The translations under genes were made by a program, and so were the position numbers. A stretch of DNA of 44,025 nt, from contig NZ_CADIKL010000056.1 of the NCBI RefSeq assembly GCF_902859945.1, positions 1 to 44,025 on the forward strand, read 5' to 3'. Below, one piece after another: positions 1 to 8,353 of the stretch. Source of the DNA: Paraburkholderia caffeinitolerans. GTDB taxonomy: Bacteria > Pseudomonadota > Gammaproteobacteria > Burkholderiales > Burkholderiaceae. The notes under the pieces are model-generated. The model did not search any database and had not been told where the DNA came from. It worked only from the letters and a program-made list of their open reading frames with translations. Within the stretch, counting starts at the first letter, position 1. Every line of letters begins with the position of its first letter.

Positions 1-181
1 CGTGGTTACCGACGTCGCCTACATGGGCAGCTACTCGCTCTATCACGTGCGCCTGCCCGGCGGCAAAACCATCGTCTCGAACCTCTCCAGCTCGCACCTC
101 ATGAACGAGGGGGCGCCGGCATGGAACGACGATGTCTATGTCTCGTGGTCGCCCGCCAGCGGCGTCGTGCTCACGCAATAA
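1..181 (+). CDS. potG: Putrescine ABC transporter ATP-binding protein, C-terminal end (partial)
   Basis: An open frame enters from the left edge and ends in TAA at 179-181, giving the last 59 residues of a protein. The segment looks like the C-terminal TOBE-like domain of a PotA/PotG-type ABC ATPase: short beta-strand patches such as TDVAYMGSYSLYHVRLPG and a final VYVSWSPASGVVLTQ. The Walker and signature motifs lie outside the window, so the call rests on this tail and on the two polyamine permease genes that follow. The next gene starts 13 bases later, so the three are probably one transcript. It would energise uptake through PotH and PotI. Another polyamine or opine ATPase of the same family cannot be excluded. 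Confidence 0.75.
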   Translation, partial: VVTDVAYMGSYSLYHVRLPGGKTIVSNLSSSHLMNEGAPAWNDDVYVSWSPASGVVLTQ

Positions 182-194
182 GGGAGAGGCCGAG

Positions 195-1148
195 ATGAGT
201 ACTCCTTTGTCTACCACTACGCCCGCCGCCTCGCGCGGCGCGCTCGGGCGCATGCTTGCGCGCTTCCTGCCCTCGGGCCGCACCACGGTAATCGGCGTGC
301 CGTTCCTGTGGCTCGCGCTGTTCTTCGCACTGCCGTTCGTGCTGGTGTTCAAGATCAGCTTCGCCGACCAGGCGATGAGCATTCCGCCGTATTCGAGCCT
401 TGCCGAGATGAAAGACGGCATGGTGCACCTCTCGCTGCAACTGGGTCACTATGTCTTCCTGCTGCAGGACAGCCTCTATATCGCCACCTATATCAGCTCG
501 CTGAAGATGGCGGCGGTCTCGACGTTCTTCTGTCTGCTGATCGGCTATCCCATTGCCTACTACATCGCGCGCTCGAATCCGGCCACGCGCAACATCCTCA
601 TGATGGCCGTGATGCTGCCGTTCTGGACCTCGTTCCTGATCCGCGTCTATGCATGGATCGGCATTCTCAAGGACGACGGCCTGCTCAATCACGCGCTCAT
701 CGCGATCGGCCTGATTCACTCGCCGCTGCGCCTCTATCACAGCGATGCGGGCGTCTATATCGGCATGGTCTATTCGTACCTGCCCTTCATGGTGATGCCG
801 CTCTACGCGCACCTCGTGAAGATGGACCTCACGCTGCTCGAAGCCGCCTACGACCTCGGCGCGAAGCCGTGGGTCGCGTTCACGCGCATCACGCTGCCGC
901 TCTCGAAGAACGGGATTATCGCCGGCAGCCTGCTGGTGTTCATTCCGGCGGTGGGCGAGTACGTGATTCCCGAACTGCTCGGCGGCGCGGACACACTCAT
1001 GATCGGCCGCGTCATGTGGGATGAGTTTTTCAACAATATGGACTGGCCGATGGCCTCGGCGGTTACCGTCGCGATGGTCGGGCTGCTGCTCGTGCCGATG
1101 GCAGTCTTTCAGTACTACCAGGTCAAGGAACTGGAGGAAAGCAAATGA
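195..1148 (+). CDS. potH: Putrescine ABC transporter permease PotH
   Basis: Inner-membrane permease subunit of a spermidine/putrescine-type ABC importer, 317 residues. A cytoplasmic N-terminal tail of about 30 residues is followed by around six hydrophobic segments. The EAA loop that contacts the ATPase is visible as EAAYDLGAKPWVAFTRITLP, and SYLPFMVMPLYAHL just before it is typical of PotB/PotH. I chose the ATG at 195 because a purine-rich ribosome site (AGGGAGAGG, 181-189) sits just in front; the upstream in-frame start at 132 would overlap the preceding gene. Its stop overlaps the potI start by four bases (ATGA), implying translational coupling and a PotH-PotI heterodimer. Confidence 0.93.
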   Translation: MSTPLSTTTPAASRGALGRMLARFLPSGRTTVIGVPFLWLALFFALPFVLVFKISFADQAMSIPPYSSLAEMKDGMVHLSLQLGHYVFLLQDSLYIATYISSLKMAAVSTFFCLLIGYPIAYYIARSNPATRNILMMAVMLPFWTSFLIRVYAWIGILKDDGLLNHALIAIGLIHSPLRLYHSDAGVYIGMVYSYLPFMVMPLYAHLVKMDLTLLEAAYDLGAKPWVAFTRITLPLSKNGIIAGSLLVFIPAVGEYVIPELLGGADTLMIGRVMWDEFFNNMDWPMASAVTVAMVGLLLVPMAVFQYYQVKELEESK

Positions 1149-2065
1149 TCAAGCCCAACCGCACACTTTCCACCGGCGTTCTCTCGCTGGGATTCCTGTT
1201 CCTCTATATCCCGATCATCAGCCTCGTGGTGTACTCGTTCAACGAGTCAAAACTCGTGACCGTGTGGTCGGGCTTCTCGCTCAAGTGGTACGCCGCACTG
1301 CTGCAGGACGACGAGTTGCTCAACGCCGCCTGGCTGTCGCTGAAGATCGGCCTCATGACCGCGTTCGCCTCGGTCGTGATCGGCACGTGGGCCGGCTTCG
1401 TGCTCGCGCGCTTCGGACGCTTTCGCGGCTTCACCCTGTTTGCCGGGATGATCAACGCGCCGCTCGTGATTCCCGAAGTGATCCAGGGCATCTCGCTGCT
1501 GCTGCTGTTCGTAGCGATGGAGCAGCTCATCGGCTGGCCGAAGGGCCGTGGCGTGATCACCATGTGGATCGGTCACGTGATGCTGTGCGTGTCCTATGTG
1601 GCGATCGTCGTGCAGTCTCGCGTGAAAGAACTCGACAAGTCGCTCGAAGAAGCCGCGCTCGACCTGGGCGCCACGCCGCTCAAGGTGTTCTTCGTGGTCA
1701 CGCTGCCGCTCATTTCGCAGGCGCTGCTCTCGGGCTGGCTGCTCTCGTTCACGCTCTCGATCGACGACCTCGTGCTTTCAGCGTTCCTCTCCGGTCCCGG
1801 CTCGACCACGCTGCCGCTGGTGGTGTTCTCGCGCGTGCGCCTCGGTCTGAATCCGGAAATGAATGCGTTGGCCACGCTCTTCATCTGCGCGGTAACGATC
1901 GGCGTGATCGCGGTGAACCAGATGATGTCCGCGCGTGAAAAGAAGCGCATGCGCGACATGCAAATGGCCTTCGTGCAGCCCGATCCCTCGGAAGCCATCC
2001 AGAGCGCGGGACCGGGTGCGCCGGCCGGCGCGGTGGGCTCGCCGCTCGGCCGGCGCGCCGCTTGA
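1145..2065 (+). CDS. potI: Putrescine ABC transporter permease PotI
   Basis: Second permease subunit of the putrescine importer, 306 residues, the usual length plus a short tail. It has about six membrane segments and the EAA loop EAALDLGATPLKVFFVVTLP, plus the family pattern SIDDLVLSAFLSGPGSTTLP near the fifth segment. The last 35 or so residues are a hydrophilic Pro/Gly/Ala-rich tail beyond the usual end of PotC/PotI. The ATG overlaps the potH stop (ATGA). Together with PotH it would form the channel for putrescine. The oxidases at 3.9-6.5 kb are consistent with polyamine use as carbon and nitrogen source, but substrate choice between putrescine and spermidine cannot be read from the sequence. 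Confidence 0.93.
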   Translation: MIKPNRTLSTGVLSLGFLFLYIPIISLVVYSFNESKLVTVWSGFSLKWYAALLQDDELLNAAWLSLKIGLMTAFASVVIGTWAGFVLARFGRFRGFTLFAGMINAPLVIPEVIQGISLLLLFVAMEQLIGWPKGRGVITMWIGHVMLCVSYVAIVVQSRVKELDKSLEEAALDLGATPLKVFFVVTLPLISQALLSGWLLSFTLSIDDLVLSAFLSGPGSTTLPLVVFSRVRLGLNPEMNALATLFICAVTIGVIAVNQMMSAREKKRMRDMQMAFVQPDPSEAIQSAGPGAPAGAVGSPLGRRAA

Positions 2066-2194
2066 TGATCTGATCGCAGTCTACAAAGGCAGCGCGCGGC
2101 TCTTGGTGGTGGCGCGCGCCGCCGGCAACACGTTGCGGCACAGGGGATGTGTACGCCGCAGCGATTGCAATAACGACCCATACGGAGAATTTCA

Positions 2195-3796
2195 ATGAAG
2201 AAGAAGTTAATCTGTTTGCTGGTGGCCGGGGCATTGCCGGGGCTCGCCTTCGCGGACACGACTAGCGACCAGATCAAGGCGCTGCAGCAGCAATTGAACG
2301 CGCTGCAAAAAGAGGTGAAATCGCTCAAGAGCGAACTTGCGGCGTCGAACAACACTGCAAAGGGAACGGCGAAATCCGCCACGGCGTCCTCGGGCACGGC
2401 AGGCGCGACGCTGGTCGCTGCGCCCGCGGTGGATCCGTCCTCGCCCGACTATGGAAACGCACAGGCCCATCTGACCAACGACCAGGTCGACCAGATGAAG
2501 CAGCAAATCGCGAACCAGCAAATGAAGGTCGATTCGCTCACCGACGCCGCCAACACTGGCCCGCTCGCGGGTCTTTCGGTCACCGGCTATATCGACCCGA
2601 CGTACATCTACAACCGCGCGCCCGGCACCTCTTCGTTCCTGTTCGCGAACCATACCGGTTCGTACAACTACTACAACAGCACGTTCGGCGACGTCTACCT
2701 CGACATCAAGAAGACCTTCGGTGTCGGCCCGATGGCGCCTTCGGCCGAAATCACGCTCATGCCCAACCGCGGCAACGGCATCACGCTGCTGCAAAACGAG
2801 CATGGGGAGATCGGCAACAACATCTTGAACACGGCGGTCATCACGGTGCCGGTGACCTCCACGGGCACGTTCGTGGCCGGCCTCATGCCGAGCTTCGGCG
2901 GCTACGAGGTGCAGCAGTCGAACCAGATGCTCACGCTCACCCACAACCTGCTCTACGACTTCTCCGATCCGGGCAGCTATGTGGGCGTCGGCTGGAATTA
3001 CTCGCCGAGCGGCAGCAACTGGGCGTGGAAATTCATGGTCGGCAACGAGCAGTACCGCACCTACGGCGCCGTCACGCAGACGGGCACGAACGCGCTGGGC
3101 GACCCGATCACCACCAGCAACAAGATCCCGACCTTCACGGCGCGCGTCGACTACACGTGGTCGAGCGCGCTCGATCTCGGCGGCTCGGTCAACGTGGGCC
3201 GCCAGACGCTGTCGAGCGCGATCGACTCCACGACCGGCCAGGCTGTCTATGGTCCGGGCGGCCAGGCATCGAGCTCGGGCGGCTACTTCTTCTTCGGCGA
3301 AGCCGACGCTGCCTACACGGCCGCGGACGTCCAGTACAACGCCGAAGTCGATTACGGCCAGCAGCAGCGCGCGGCGTTCAACGGCGGCAACGCGCAGTGG
3401 TATGGCCTCTCGCTGCTCGCGCACCGCAAGTTCTTCGCGCCGGTGGTGGGACGCATGGGCGTGACCGCGCGCTACGACGTGCTCGTCAACAACAAGAACG
3501 GCGGCGGCGGCGGCGGCATCGCGCTCAACGGCAACGGCATGGACCCGAACAACGGCTTCGGCATCGGTTCGGACTGCCTCACGAACTCGAAGGCGGGCGG
3601 CGGCTACGGCTTCGAATGCCACGGCGCGACGCGCCAGGACATCGCGCTCGACGTGCTGTTCTATGCGACGCAGCAGATCACCGTGAAGGTCGAATACCGC
3701 CACGACTGGGCCACGCAGAAGGTATTCCTGCGCGACGACGGCTCGTACAGCAAGAGCAACGACCTGCTGGGCGCGCAGTTCATCTACTCGTTCTAA
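2195..3796 (+). CDS. DUF3138 family outer-membrane-like protein
   Basis: A 533-residue protein that I recognise as the DUF3138 family, known mainly from Burkholderiales and without an established function. Residues 1-20 are a clear Sec signal peptide ending in LAFA. Residues 24-50 form a heptad-rich coiled coil (QIKALQQQLNALQKEVKSLK). From about residue 125 the chain alternates aromatic and polar residues in beta-strand fashion, with Gly/Asn-rich loops, and ends in AQFIYSF; a terminal Phe is the usual outer-membrane barrel signature. A coiled coil followed by a barrel resembles trimeric porins. A GGAG ribosome site precedes the ATG. Its position between the polyamine importer and the polyamine oxidases suggests an outer-membrane route for polyamines, which is inference. 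Confidence 0.85.
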   Translation: MKKKLICLLVAGALPGLAFADTTSDQIKALQQQLNALQKEVKSLKSELAASNNTAKGTAKSATASSGTAGATLVAAPAVDPSSPDYGNAQAHLTNDQVDQMKQQIANQQMKVDSLTDAANTGPLAGLSVTGYIDPTYIYNRAPGTSSFLFANHTGSYNYYNSTFGDVYLDIKKTFGVGPMAPSAEITLMPNRGNGITLLQNEHGEIGNNILNTAVITVPVTSTGTFVAGLMPSFGGYEVQQSNQMLTLTHNLLYDFSDPGSYVGVGWNYSPSGSNWAWKFMVGNEQYRTYGAVTQTGTNALGDPITTSNKIPTFTARVDYTWSSALDLGGSVNVGRQTLSSAIDSTTGQAVYGPGGQASSSGGYFFFGEADAAYTAADVQYNAEVDYGQQQRAAFNGGNAQWYGLSLLAHRKFFAPVVGRMGVTARYDVLVNNKNGGGGGGIALNGNGMDPNNGFGIGSDCLTNSKAGGGYGFECHGATRQDIALDVLFYATQQITVKVEYRHDWATQKVFLRDDGSYSKSNDLLGAQFIYSF

Positions 3797-3805
3797 CGAG
3801 TGTGC

Positions 3806-3853
3806 GGCGGGCGGCGACGGGGGTGCACTCTCCCGCTCCCACCCGCCTTTTTT
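3806..3853 (+). terminator. Rho-independent terminator after the DUF3138 gene
   Basis: GGCGGG (3806-3811) pairs with CCCGCC (3842-3847), an inner CGGGGG pairs with CTCCCG with one G-U, and a run of six T follows (3848-3853). It lies 10 bases past the DUF3138 stop and ends 13 bases before the next start, so the first oxidase probably has read-through or its own promoter. Confidence 0.75.
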
Positions 3854-3866
3854 GTACGCTTCCCTT

Positions 3867-5159
3867 ATGCTCAAATTCGCGAATCAGCCTCATGCGCCGT
3901 CGTGGTACGCGGCCAGCATCAACGACACGACCCGCCACCCCGTGCTGCAAGGCGCGCTGGATGCCGACATCTGCGTGATCGGCGCGGGTCTCACGGGCGT
4001 CTCGGCGGCGCTCAATCTTGCCGAACGCGGCTATCGCGTTGCGCTGCTCGAAGCTTCGAGGGTCGGCTGGGCCGCAAGCGGACGCAATGGCGGCCAGTTG
4101 ATCGGCGGCTTTGCGTGCGGCATGGACACGTTCGCGCAATTCATGAATGAAGACGAGGTCAAGCAAATCTGGGCGATGGGCCTCGAAACGCTCGACATCG
4201 TGAAATCGCGCGTGGCGCGGCACCAGATCGATTGCGCGCTCACGCCGGGCTATTTCACCGCCGCGAACAAGCCACGCGACGTGGACGACCTCAAGCGCTC
4301 GCGCGACGAAGCCGCGAAGCGCTTCGGCTACGACGGATTCCGTTACGTCGATGGCGAGGGCGTGGGCCATTACGTGAAATCGGCGCGCTATCTTGGCGGT
4401 CTTTACGATCCCGATAGCGGGCATCTGCATCCGCTCAACTACACGCTCGGCCTCGCGCGCGCGGCGCGCGAAGCAGGCGTGCAACTCTTCGAAGACAGCG
4501 CGGTCACGCGCATTCGCGACGAGCACAGCGGACACATCGTCGAAACGGCACTGGGCCAGGTGCGCGCGAAGTTCGTTGTACTCGCGTGCAACACGTATCT
4601 CGGCACGCTCGCGCCGCAACTCGCGCGCAAGATCATGCCGGTCGGCACCTATGTGATCGCGACCGAAGCACTCGGCGCGGAGCGCATGGCGGCGCTAATG
4701 CCGGCGCAAACCGCCGTGTGTGACAGCCGCTTCGTGCTCGACTATTTCCGCCCCGCGCCCGACACGCGGCTCCTGTGGGGCGGCAAGGTCAGCTATTCGA
4801 AGCTCGCGCCGCGCAACCTCGGCGAAGCGATGCGCGCGGACATGCTCAAGACCTTCCCGCAACTCTCCGACGTGAAGGTGGACTACGCGTGGGGCGGCTT
4901 CGTCGACATCACGATGAACCGCGCACCGCATTTCGGCCGCCTGTCCCCCACGGTGTATTTCGCGCAGGGCTTCTCGGGCCATGGCGTGAACACCACGGGC
5001 CTCGCGGGCACCCTGATTGCCGAGGCGATTCACGGCCAGGCCGCGCGCTTCGACCTGTTCGGCAAGATCCGCCACCGCGACTTCCCCGGCGGCGCTACAC
5101 TGCGAACCCCTGCCCTCGTGCTCGCGATGGCGTGGTATCGAATGAAGGATTGGCTCTGA
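3867..5159 (+). CDS. puuB: FAD-dependent gamma-glutamylputrescine oxidase-like protein (copy 1)
   Basis: A DAO-type FAD oxidoreductase of 430 residues, best matching PuuB/PauB enzymes that oxidise gamma-glutamylputrescine to its aldehyde with release of ammonia and peroxide. The dinucleotide-binding GAGLTG is at residues 39-44, the characteristic GWAASGRNGGQ at 67-77, and the C-terminal FAD contact GFSGHGVNTTGLAG near 370. An in-frame TTG lies five codons upstream, but the ATG at 3867 is preferred. No good ribosome site is visible because the terminator T-run sits just upstream. Its stop overlaps the next gene's start (TGATG), so the two oxidases are co-translated. The exact amine substrate is inferred from the adjacent putrescine importer. 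Confidence 0.85.
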   Translation: MLKFANQPHAPSWYAASINDTTRHPVLQGALDADICVIGAGLTGVSAALNLAERGYRVALLEASRVGWAASGRNGGQLIGGFACGMDTFAQFMNEDEVKQIWAMGLETLDIVKSRVARHQIDCALTPGYFTAANKPRDVDDLKRSRDEAAKRFGYDGFRYVDGEGVGHYVKSARYLGGLYDPDSGHLHPLNYTLGLARAAREAGVQLFEDSAVTRIRDEHSGHIVETALGQVRAKFVVLACNTYLGTLAPQLARKIMPVGTYVIATEALGAERMAALMPAQTAVCDSRFVLDYFRPAPDTRLLWGGKVSYSKLAPRNLGEAMRADMLKTFPQLSDVKVDYAWGGFVDITMNRAPHFGRLSPTVYFAQGFSGHGVNTTGLAGTLIAEAIHGQAARFDLFGKIRHRDFPGGATLRTPALVLAMAWYRMKDWL

Positions 5160-6463
5160 TGACTTTCGACCTCGACGCCCAGGCGGATGTGCTCGCCCGC
5201 GACTCGTACTATGAGGCCACCGCCACGCGCCCCGCCGACGACGACCCCGTGCTGGAAGGCGCGATCGACGCCGACGTCTGTGTGATCGGCGCGGGCTTCG
5301 CCGGCCTCTCAGTGGCGCTGGAATGCCGCGCGCGCGGGCTTTCGGTCGTGGTGCTCGATGCGCATCGGCCCGGCTGGGGCGCATCGGGACGCAACGGCGG
5401 CCAGACCCTGGTGGGCTTCGCGAAAGACGAGGTGCTCGAAAAGCAGCTTGGCGACGCGGGGATTCGCGCGGCATGGGCGCTGTCCATCGAGGGCGTGGCG
5501 CTGGTGCGCGAGCGCATCGCGCGCCATGGCATCGACTGCGATTTCACACCCGGCTACGTGACGGTCGCCACGAAGCCCAAGCGCGTGCCCGACCTGCGCG
5601 CATGGATGGACGCCGCGCGCACGCGCTGGGGCTACGACAAGCTCGAATGGCTGGACACCGACGCCACGCGTGCGCGCGTGAATTCGCAAAGCTACCTGGC
5701 GGGCGTCCACGATCCGTTCTCGGGACATCTGCATCCGCTCAAGTACTGCCTCGGTCTCGCCGATGCGGCGCGCAAGGAAGGCGCTCGTCTCTTCGCGCAT
5801 TCACGCGCGCTCGACGTTGTGCGGGGCGCGCGGCCGGTCGTGAAGACCGCGCGCGGCGAGGTGCGCTGCCGCTTCGTGGTGTCGTGCTGCAACGCCGCGC
5901 CTGGCGGCGTGCTGCCCGCGCCCATTGCGGCGCGCATCGCGCCCATCGCCTCGTACATCATCGCGACAGAACCGCTCGGGCGGGCGCGCGCGCAAGCGCT
6001 CATGCCCAGCCGCGCGGCCATTTGCGACAACAATTTCTTCCTTGACTATTTCCGCCTCTCCGCCGATGACCGCCTGCTGTTCGGCGGCCGCGCCGACTCA
6101 ACAGGCGCGGCGCCCGCGCAGCTCACCGAGGCGATGAAGCGGCGTATGACCGGCGTGTTCCCGCAACTCGAAGGCGTGGGCGTGGACTATGCATGGGGCG
6201 GCTTCGTGGACGTCACGCGCAATCGCGCGCCCGACTTCGGCGCGGTCGATCCGAATTATTACTACATGCAGGGGTTTTCCGGGCACGGCGTGGCGCTCAC
6301 GGGCATCGCGGGGCGTGTGGTTACTCAAGCCATCGCAGGCGAGCGCGCGGCGTTCGATCTGTTTTCACGCGTGCGTCACGCGCGCTTTCCGGGCGGCCCC
6401 GCGTGGCGCAGGCCTGCGCTCGAGATCGGGATGATGTATCACCGGGTGAGAGAGATGTTTTAG
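5159..6463 (+). CDS. puuB: FAD-dependent gamma-glutamylputrescine oxidase-like protein (copy 2)
   Basis: A second DAO-type oxidase, 434 residues, clearly paralogous to the gene before it along its whole length. Shared blocks are GAGFAG (44-49), GWGASGRNGGQ (72-82), the SGHLHPLKY block, YAWGGFVDVTRNRAPDFG and the C-terminal GFSGHGVALTGIAG. Its ATG overlaps the preceding stop by one base. The N-terminus is about 10 residues longer than copy 1. Two tandem copies suggest either division of labour between polyamine-derived substrates or a recent expansion; which substrate each takes cannot be told. It ends tail-to-tail with the MocR gene, the two stop codons overlapping by three bases. Confidence 0.84.
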   Translation: MTFDLDAQADVLARDSYYEATATRPADDDPVLEGAIDADVCVIGAGFAGLSVALECRARGLSVVVLDAHRPGWGASGRNGGQTLVGFAKDEVLEKQLGDAGIRAAWALSIEGVALVRERIARHGIDCDFTPGYVTVATKPKRVPDLRAWMDAARTRWGYDKLEWLDTDATRARVNSQSYLAGVHDPFSGHLHPLKYCLGLADAARKEGARLFAHSRALDVVRGARPVVKTARGEVRCRFVVSCCNAAPGGVLPAPIAARIAPIASYIIATEPLGRARAQALMPSRAAICDNNFFLDYFRLSADDRLLFGGRADSTGAAPAQLTEAMKRRMTGVFPQLEGVGVDYAWGGFVDVTRNRAPDFGAVDPNYYYMQGFSGHGVALTGIAGRVVTQAIAGERAAFDLFSRVRHARFPGGPAWRRPALEIGMMYHRVREMF

Positions 6464-7968
6464 GGCGTCGCCGTTGAGAGCATCGCCTTCAACACTTCCG
6501 CCAGCGCCGACATGAGCGCATCCGACGCCTCGGGCGTGGCCTCGGCATAGCCGAGCAGAAAGCCGTTGTACCGCACTGCTTCGCGATTCAAGCGCCCCTC
6601 CTCGCCATCGAGACAAAACGCGCTGAGCGGCGAAAGCGCAAGACCGCATGCGCGCGCCGCCTCGCTCACAGCCGCGTCGGCGAGCGGCGCATCCAGGCGC
6701 ACGCTCAGGTGCATGCCGCCCGCGTCGGCGGACACGGTCATGAGCCCCGCGAGATGTTTTTCGATCGCGGCCACGAGGCCGTCGCGGCGCGTCTCGTAGA
6801 GCTTGCGCATGCGGCGCAGATGCCGCGCGTAGCGGCCGCTTTCGATGAAGTCGGCGAGCGCCGCCTGCTCGGCCACGCGCCCCTGGCGCATGAGCGTGCG
6901 ATGCGCCGCCGCCACCTGCGCCACAACCTGGCGAGGCACGATCATGAAGCCGAGACGCAGCGCCGGAAAAAGCGTCTTGCTGAAGGTGCCCAGGTAGATC
7001 ACGGGCGTGTCGTCCGCGAGGCCCTGGATCGACGGCAGCGGCGGGCCGTCGTGGCGCAGTTCGCTGTCGTAGTCGTCTTCGATGATCCACGCACCGCACG
7101 CGCGCGCCTGCTCGATCAGCGCGAGACGCCGCTCGAGGCTCAACACGCAGCCGAGCGGATATTGATGCGAAGGCGTGAGATACACGAGACGCGGCGGCGC
7201 TGCGCGCCAGTCCTCATCGCGCGCGGCCATGCCCGCGGCGTCCACCGGCACCGGCACGAGCGTGAGCCCGGCCGCCAGCATCGCCACGCGCGCGCCCAGA
7301 TAACCCGGATTTTCGATCCACACGCGCTCGCCTTCGTCAGCGAAGAAACGCGCGCACAGGGCGAGGCTCGTTTGCGTGCCGTCCGTGATGAACACCTGGT
7401 CGGGCTGGCAGCGCACGCCGCGCGACACGCGCACGTATTGCGCAATGGCATGGCGCAGCACCGGCAGGCCCGCGCTGTCGCCGTAGCCCAGTTCGCTCGG
7501 GTCCACCTCGCGCATCGCGCGCTCGACGCTGGTGCGCCACTGCGCGAGCGGAAACGCATCGAGCGCGGGCGTGCCCGGCCGCAACGCCGTCACGCCGTCG
7601 CTGCGGCGTGGTGGCAACTCGCGGACGCGGCGCGAAAGCTGCGGCGCGCTGTGGTCGTCGTGCGCCAGCACGCGCGTGGCAGGTGGCGCAACGCCTGGCT
7701 TCACGCCGTTGACGATGGAGCCATGACGCGTGGCGGTGACGAAACCCTCCTCCACCAGCCGCTCATACGCATAAAGCACCGAATTGCGCGCGATGCCCAG
7801 CTCCTCGGCCAGCGTGCGGCTCGAAGCGAGGCGCGTGCCGCACACGATATCGCCGTCGAGAATCGCGCGGCGCAGGCTCTCGTAGAGCAGATCCTGTTGC
7901 GTGAGGCGTCGTGAAGCGCTCGCGCGCGCACGGCGCTCGTAAGCGGCCATCATCAGCGCGTAGTCCAA
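6460..7968 (-). CDS. MocR-family (GntR/aminotransferase) transcriptional regulator
   Basis: A 502-residue MocR/PdxR-type regulator: an N-terminal winged helix-turn-helix (about residues 22-95, with LASSRTLAEELGIARNSVLY) joined to a type I aminotransferase fold. The PLP-binding Lys is K331 in GTFSKTLFPALRLGF, with IIEDDYDSE (295-303) and SPSHQYPLG-like TPSHQYPLG (265-273) as other cofactor-fold marks. The start is a TTG at 7968 with GGAG eight bases ahead; the first in-frame ATG would be five codons further in at 7953. It converges on the polyamine oxidase pair and probably controls polyamine or GABA-type catabolism, as several MocR proteins do; this is inference. An inverted repeat just upstream of the gene is a candidate operator. 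Confidence 0.88.
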   Translation of the reverse strand: MDYALMMAAYERRARASASRRLTQQDLLYESLRRAILDGDIVCGTRLASSRTLAEELGIARNSVLYAYERLVEEGFVTATRHGSIVNGVKPGVAPPATRVLAHDDHSAPQLSRRVRELPPRRSDGVTALRPGTPALDAFPLAQWRTSVERAMREVDPSELGYGDSAGLPVLRHAIAQYVRVSRGVRCQPDQVFITDGTQTSLALCARFFADEGERVWIENPGYLGARVAMLAAGLTLVPVPVDAAGMAARDEDWRAAPPRLVYLTPSHQYPLGCVLSLERRLALIEQARACGAWIIEDDYDSELRHDGPPLPSIQGLADDTPVIYLGTFSKTLFPALRLGFMIVPRQVVAQVAAAHRTLMRQGRVAEQAALADFIESGRYARHLRRMRKLYETRRDGLVAAIEKHLAGLMTVSADAGGMHLSVRLDAPLADAAVSEAARACGLALSPLSAFCLDGEEGRLNREAVRYNGFLLGYAEATPEASDALMSALAEVLKAMLSTATP

Positions 7969-7984
7969 TCTCGTGGCTCCATAT

Positions 7985-8021
7985 TTTGTGGCTTGAGTGG
8001 GACTAACAATGGTGCCACAAA
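7985..8021. promoter_or_regulatory. Inverted repeat upstream of the MocR gene (candidate operator)
   Basis: TTTGTGGC (7985-7992) and its exact reverse complement GCCACAAA (8014-8021) are 29 bases apart, centre to centre, in the short region between the MocR gene and the rightward small gene. The left arm begins 17 bases upstream of the MocR start. The spacing near three helical turns fits a dimeric regulator; autoregulation is inferred. Confidence 0.45.
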
Positions 8022-8059
8022 TCGCTTACGCTGAAGCCTGCATTCGCATGGAGAATGTG

Positions 8060-8317
8060 ATGGAGGTCATGCAGCCCACCCGGAACCGCATGCAAGCAAC
8101 GCCTGGCCGGCGGCAGGCGCGCACGCGCGCAGCGTGCGCGATCGCCCTCGCGCTGAGTCTCGCAGGATGGGCCTACTGGCGCGCGGACCCGGCAGCGCAG
8201 GCGCGCGAAGCGTATCGCGCGTGCGCGGGCGAAGCCGCGAGCGCATTGCACGCGCCCGACGTCAAGCGCCGCACGCAGGCGCTGCAGACCCTGACCGATT
8301 GCGCGGCGCAGCGCTAG
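8060..8317 (+). CDS. Small membrane-anchored or exported protein of unknown function
   Basis: I do not recognise this 85-residue protein. It has a basic N-terminal stretch (about residues 1-24), one hydrophobic segment (ACAIALALSLAGWAYW) and a polar C-terminal part with two Cys (YRACAGE and LTDCAAQR) that could form a disulfide if exported. Several ATGs and a GTG are in frame from 7997 onward; I chose 8060 because GGAG lies six bases ahead of it. The choice is uncertain by up to 20 codons. Third-position GC is high, like its neighbours. It is divergent from the MocR gene and followed 36 bases later by the acetyltransferase, so the two may be co-transcribed. Confidence 0.5.
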   Translation: MEVMQPTRNRMQATPGRRQARTRAACAIALALSLAGWAYWRADPAAQAREAYRACAGEAASALHAPDVKRRTQALQTLTDCAAQR

Positions 8318-8353
8318 AGCCGCGGCAAGCCCACCACCCCAAGGAGAACGAAT

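Noticed and set aside
3852..3866. TTG start for the first oxidase
   Set aside because: The codon sits in the T-run of the preceding terminator and the added five residues precede the normal N-terminus.
2207..3874. 555-residue minus-strand open frame opposite the DUF3138 gene
   Set aside because: Arg/Glu/Val-rich translation with no recognisable fold, lying antisense to a gene with signal peptide and barrel pattern; a GC-rich shadow.
6709..7914. 401-residue plus-strand open frame opposite the MocR gene
   Set aside because: No motif; the MocR frame on the other strand has a complete HTH and PLP site.
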